Assembly: GCA_041905905.1 (NCBI GenBank)
Contig: JAYRKE010000007.1
Location: forward strand, 62,001 to 126,000
Source: Afipia sp017308495
GTDB lineage: Bacteria; Pseudomonadota; Alphaproteobacteria; Rhizobiales; Xanthobacteraceae
Reading direction: 5' to 3'
DNA length: 64,000 nt
In this document: positions 61,520 to 64,000 of the stretch, piece by piece
How the letters are laid out: each line of letters starts with the position of its first letter
Numbering within the stretch: the stretch's first letter is position 1
Notes under the pieces: model-generated
Databases searched by the model: none
Seen by the model: only the letters and a program-made list of their open reading frames with translations
Told to the model about the DNA's origin: nothing
Made by a program: the position numbers and the translations under genes

Positions 61520-62137
61520 CTAATGATCGTGGTCGTGGTCGCGGGAATGGCCATGATGGTGGCCGTGGCCGTGCCCATGATCATGGTGATCGTGATCATG
61601 ATGACCGTGATCATGGTGATCGTGGCCGTGGTGAGCATGGCCGTGATCGTCGTGGCCGTGGCCGTCGTGACCGTGGCCGTGATGACCGTGGCCGTGATGA
61701 CCGTGGCCGCCGCCGGAATAAGCCCCCCCCTCCGGATCGAACGGTGCCTCGATGTGGATGACGCGGGCGCCGAGCCCTTCCACCATGGCCTCGATCACAT
61801 GGTCGTGGCGGATGCGCAGGCCACGCCCGGCGATCTGCGTCGGCAGATGCCGATTGCCGAGATGCCATGCCACCCGCACCAGTTGCGTGGGGTCGGCGGC
61901 ACGGATTTCGAGGAGATGCTCCGGCGCGGCCACCACCTCCACCAGCCGCCCGTCATCGAGCACCAGCGCGTCGCCCCCGCGCAAGGCGACGGCCTCCGGC
62001 AGATCGAGCAGAAAATCAAGCCCACGCGTGCCCGTCATCCGCTTGCGGCGGCGGTGACGGTCATCGAAATCGAGCACCACGGTATCGGCGGCATCGGCCC
62101 AGCTGCCCGGCGGCCGGACCGCGGTGGCGCGGATCAT
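61520..62137 (-). CDS. ureE: Urease accessory nickel chaperone UreE with extreme His-rich tail
   Basis: A 205-residue protein with the UreE N-terminal peptide-binding domain (DTVVLDFDDRHRRRKRM) and the C-terminal metal-binding domain with RVAWHLGNRHLPTQI and RIRHDHVIEAMVEGLGARV. The last 63 residues (about 143-205) contain 33 histidines mixed with Gly and Asp, a nickel-binding tail. UreE delivers nickel to urease. ATG at 62137 overlaps the upstream gene stop (ATGA). The urease structural genes are not in the window. Confidence 0.93.
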   Translation of the reverse strand: MIRATAVRPPGSWADAADTVVLDFDDRHRRRKRMTGTRGLDFLLDLPEAVALRGGDALVLDDGRLVEVVAAPEHLLEIRAADPTQLVRVAWHLGNRHLPTQIAGRGLRIRHDHVIEAMVEGLGARVIHIEAPFDPEGGAYSGGGHGHHGHGHHGHGHDGHGHDDHGHAHHGHDHHDHGHHDHDHHDHGHGHGHHHGHSRDHDHDH

Positions 62138-62433
62138 CGCACCACCACGTCGGCCGGCGTGATGATCTCGATCTTCGGCGGCGCGTCGAAGCACTGAACG
62201 GCGACGCGGCCAAACGTCCGCATGTGATCCGCCTTGCGGTGCGGCTCCAGCGCCTCGACGTTGTGCCATTGCTCGACGAAAACCAGCCGGGCGGGATCGG
62301 TGATGCTTTCGTGCAGGTCGTAGGCGATATTGCCCGCTTCCTTGCGGGTCTCGGCGATGCAGGCCTTCGCCGCGGCGATGAGCTCGGCGCGCTTCTCGGG
62401 CTTCACGGTCAGGGTCGCGATCACGTAAATCAA
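62134..62433 (-). CDS. Antibiotic biosynthesis monooxygenase (ABM/YgiN-like) domain protein
   Basis: A 99-residue ferredoxin-like alpha-beta protein of the ABM family: MIYVIATLTVKPEKRAELI, then AGNIAYDLHESITDPARLVF and the second strand FVEQWHNVEALEPHRKADHM. Such small proteins act as quinone or polyketide monooxygenases, heme-degrading enzymes or have no known role. The stop overlaps the ureE start, so it is co-translated with the nickel chaperone. Context within urea genes does not explain the function. Confidence 0.85.
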   Translation of the reverse strand: MIYVIATLTVKPEKRAELIAAAKACIAETRKEAGNIAYDLHESITDPARLVFVEQWHNVEALEPHRKADHMRTFGRVAVQCFDAPPKIEIITPADVVVR

Positions 62434-62494
62434 GGTGGTCTCCCGGCAGTTTCGTTGACGTGCCGGGAACCCTAATACAGGACGTGCCGCCGCG

Positions 62495-63190
62495 CTACAG
62501 CGCCATCTGGCGGCCGATCTCGGCGGGATCGAGGGTCGCGCGGTCGCAGGTGAATTTCACCGCGCCGCGATCCATCACCGCGAAATTGTCGCCAAGCTCG
62601 CAGGCGAAATCGAGATACTGCTCGACCAGCACGATCGCCATGGTGCCGAGGCTGCGCAAATAGGAAATTGCGCGGCCGATATCCTTGATGATGGAGGGCT
62701 GGATGCCCTCGGTCGGCTCGTCGAGCAGCAGCAGCTTCGGCCGCATCACCAGCGCGCGGCCGATGGCAAGCTGCTGCTGCTGGCCACCGGAGAGATCGCC
62801 GCCGCGGCGACCCAGCATGGTGCCGAGCACGGGAAACAGTGAGAACACGTCGTCCGGGATGGTGCGCTGATCACGCGTCAGCCGGGCGAAGCCGGTCTTC
62901 AGGTTTTCCTCCACCGTCAGCAGCGGGAAGATCTCGCGGCCCTGCGGCACCAGCGCGATGCCGTTGCGTGCGCGCTGATAAGGCTTCAGGGCGCCAATAT
63001 CGGCGCCGTCGAACATGATCGCGCCGGAGCGGATCGCATGCTGCCCGGCCAGCGCCCGCAGCAGGCTGGTCTTGCCGACGCCATTGCGGCCGAGCACGCA
63101 GGTCACCCGGCCGGGCTCCGCCTTCAGCGAAACGCCGCGCAGCGCCTGCGCCGCGCCGTAATAGAGCGTGATGTTATCGACATTCAGCAT
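62495..63190 (-). CDS. urtE: Urea ABC transporter ATPase UrtE
   Basis: A 231-residue branched-chain amino acid-type ABC ATPase. Walker A LGRNGVGKTS, signature LSGGQQQQLA and Walker B LLLLDEPTEGIQPSII are visible, and the ITLYYGAAQALRGVSL start with PTEGIQP is typical of UrtE rather than LivF. It powers high-affinity urea uptake with UrtD. A GGAGG site precedes the ATG. It ends 62 bases before the small ABM-domain gene and starts 17 bases after urtD. Confidence 0.93.
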   Translation of the reverse strand: MLNVDNITLYYGAAQALRGVSLKAEPGRVTCVLGRNGVGKTSLLRALAGQHAIRSGAIMFDGADIGALKPYQRARNGIALVPQGREIFPLLTVEENLKTGFARLTRDQRTIPDDVFSLFPVLGTMLGRRGGDLSGGQQQQLAIGRALVMRPKLLLLDEPTEGIQPSIIKDIGRAISYLRSLGTMAIVLVEQYLDFACELGDNFAVMDRGAVKFTCDRATLDPAEIGRQMAL

Positions 63191-63206
63191 GGCGGCACCG
63201 CCTCCG

Positions 63207-63968
63207 TCACCGTCCCAGATAAACCTCGATCACCTTCGGATTGGACGACACCTGATCGAGCGAGCCTTCCGCCAGCACCGCGCCTTCGTGCAGGCAGGTG
63301 ACGCGCACGCCGAGTTCGCGCACGAAGGTCATGTCGTGTTCGACCACCACCACCGTCTTGTCCCGGTTGATCGCCTTGAGCAGTTCGGCGGTCTGGTGGG
63401 TCTCGGCATCGGTCATGCCCGCCACCGGCTCGTCCACCAATAGAAGTTTGGGATCCTGCGCCAGCAGCATGCCGATCTCCAGCCACTGCTTCTGGCCATG
63501 GGACAGCGCACCGGCAAGCCGGTGACGCTGGTCCTCAAGGCGGATGGTTTCCAGCACCCGCGCGATGCGCTCGTTCTCGCCGGACGTCTCGCGCCAGAAC
63601 AGCGTGGCGCGTACGCGATGGTCGGCCCTGAGCGCGAGCCGCAGGTTGTCGTCCACGGTCTGGCTCTCGAACACCGTGGGCTTCTGGAATTTTCGGCCGA
63701 TGCCAAGCTCGGCGATCTCGGTCTCGTCAAGCCGGGTCAGGTCCACCAATCCGTCGAACAGCACGTCGCCCTGATCCGGCCGGGTCTTGCCGGTGATGAT
63801 GTCCATCATCGTGGTCTTGCCCGCGCCGTTGGGGCCGATGATGGCGCGCATCTCGCCGGGCGCGATGGTCAGCGACAGGTTATTGATGGCGCGGAAGCCG
63901 TCGAACGACACGTGCACGCCGTCGAGATAGAGCATCGCGGAGGTAGCGCGGAGGTCCATCGCATTCAT
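63207..63968 (-). CDS. urtD: Urea ABC transporter ATPase UrtD
   Basis: A 253-residue ABC ATPase. Walker A IGPNGAGKTT, the signature-region sequence LSHGQKQWLEIGMLL and Walker B LLLVDEPVAGMTDAET are diagnostic of UrtD (LSHGQKQWLEIGM replaces LSGGQ). It pairs with UrtE. The ATG at 63968 follows GGCGGAGTAGGGCG; downstream ATGs at 63959 and 63935 are less likely. It lies just after the gene that ends at 63973, probably urtC. Confidence 0.94.
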   Translation of the reverse strand: MNAMDLRATSAMLYLDGVHVSFDGFRAINNLSLTIAPGEMRAIIGPNGAGKTTMMDIITGKTRPDQGDVLFDGLVDLTRLDETEIAELGIGRKFQKPTVFESQTVDDNLRLALRADHRVRATLFWRETSGENERIARVLETIRLEDQRHRLAGALSHGQKQWLEIGMLLAQDPKLLLVDEPVAGMTDAETHQTAELLKAINRDKTVVVVEHDMTFVRELGVRVTCLHEGAVLAEGSLDQVSSNPKVIEVYLGR

Positions 63969-63972
63969 CGCC

Positions 63973-64000
63973 CTACTCCGCCGGTCCCGGTTTCATGACG
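63973..64000 (-). CDS. urtC: C-terminal end of upstream gene, probably urtC (partial)
   Basis: The window ends inside a minus-strand frame finishing VMKPGPAE and a TAG stop four bases before the urtD start. Gene order in urt operons (urtABCDE) makes the urea permease subunit UrtC the likely identity, but only eight residues are seen, so this rests on position alone. Confidence 0.4.

Noticed and set aside
61523..61715. A CRISPR-like or tandem DNA repeat in the CATGG/CCATG-rich stretch
   Set aside because: It is simply the codon repeat of the UreE His tail (Gly, Asp and His codons), with no spacers.

Overview
This window is GC-rich alphaproteobacterial chromosome, most probably from the Nitrobacteraceae (Bradyrhizobium / Rhodopseudomonas / Afipia / Nitrobacter group). 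That placement is inferred from gene content and order: ccoNOQP next to fixGHIS with a FixK box, a PhyR-NepR-EcfG general stress module, an RpoH sigma factor with an intact RpoH box, an NdvA-type glucan exporter, a cysG-DUF2849-cysI-DUF934-cysH operon, and many dispersed intergenic palindromes of the kind common in that family. No plasmid, phage or IS element is evident.

Layout. 1-3.1 kb: a retropepsin-like protease, a DUF938 methyltransferase and a phosphohexomutase. 3.1-11.3 kb: the cbb3 oxidase block on the minus strand (structural ccoNOQP, then assembly genes ccoG-fixH-ccoI-ccoS), preceded by a FixK/FNR box at 11331-11344. 11.8-17.3 kb: a block of lower G+C with a small membrane protein, a YhaO-like nuclease and a YhaN-like SMC-type ATPase, ending at tRNA-Glu(CTC). 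17.7-20.3 kb: a small membrane protein and rluD, divergent with overlapping start codons, then rpoH. 20.4-22.3 kb: an accessory pocket holding one clearly AT-rich orphan gene. 22.3-38.6 kb: metabolic and envelope genes (Bug solute-binding protein, thioesterase, nitronate monooxygenase, hisE, ndvA, D,D-carboxypeptidase, fadD, flippase, 3-hydroxybutyrate dehydrogenase, patatin, CAP lipoprotein). 38.8-50.8 kb: almost the full sulfate assimilation set, with the cysG and cysDN operons diverging around a long near-perfect AT-rich dyad at 47745-47796. 51-53.1 kb: malate synthase G. 53.3-61.5 kb: a general stress response region. 61.5-64 kb: ureE, a small monooxygenase-fold protein and the urea ABC transporter genes urtE and urtD, with the tail of the next gene (probably urtC) cut by the window end.

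How the genes work together. The strongest theme is the general stress response. Between 53.3 and 61.5 kb I read ten sequences matching the EcfG promoter (GGAAC-N16/17-CGTT, five of them with an exact -10 or within one base of it at the regulators), each just upstream of a small gene: CsbD, a Thivi_2564-type peptide, DUF2865, DUF3309, DUF883, a one-TM protein, phyR, nepR-ecfG, a 27-residue membrane peptide, an HWE-like histidine kinase and a 67-residue membrane protein. The region thus appears to hold the regulators together with part of their own regulon. The sulfur block couples sulfate uptake (Sbp-CysTWA), activation (CysD, CysN-CysC fusion), reduction (CysH, CysI) and siroheme synthesis (CysG). 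Dispersed palindromic repeats occupy many intergenic gaps and share interchangeable modules.
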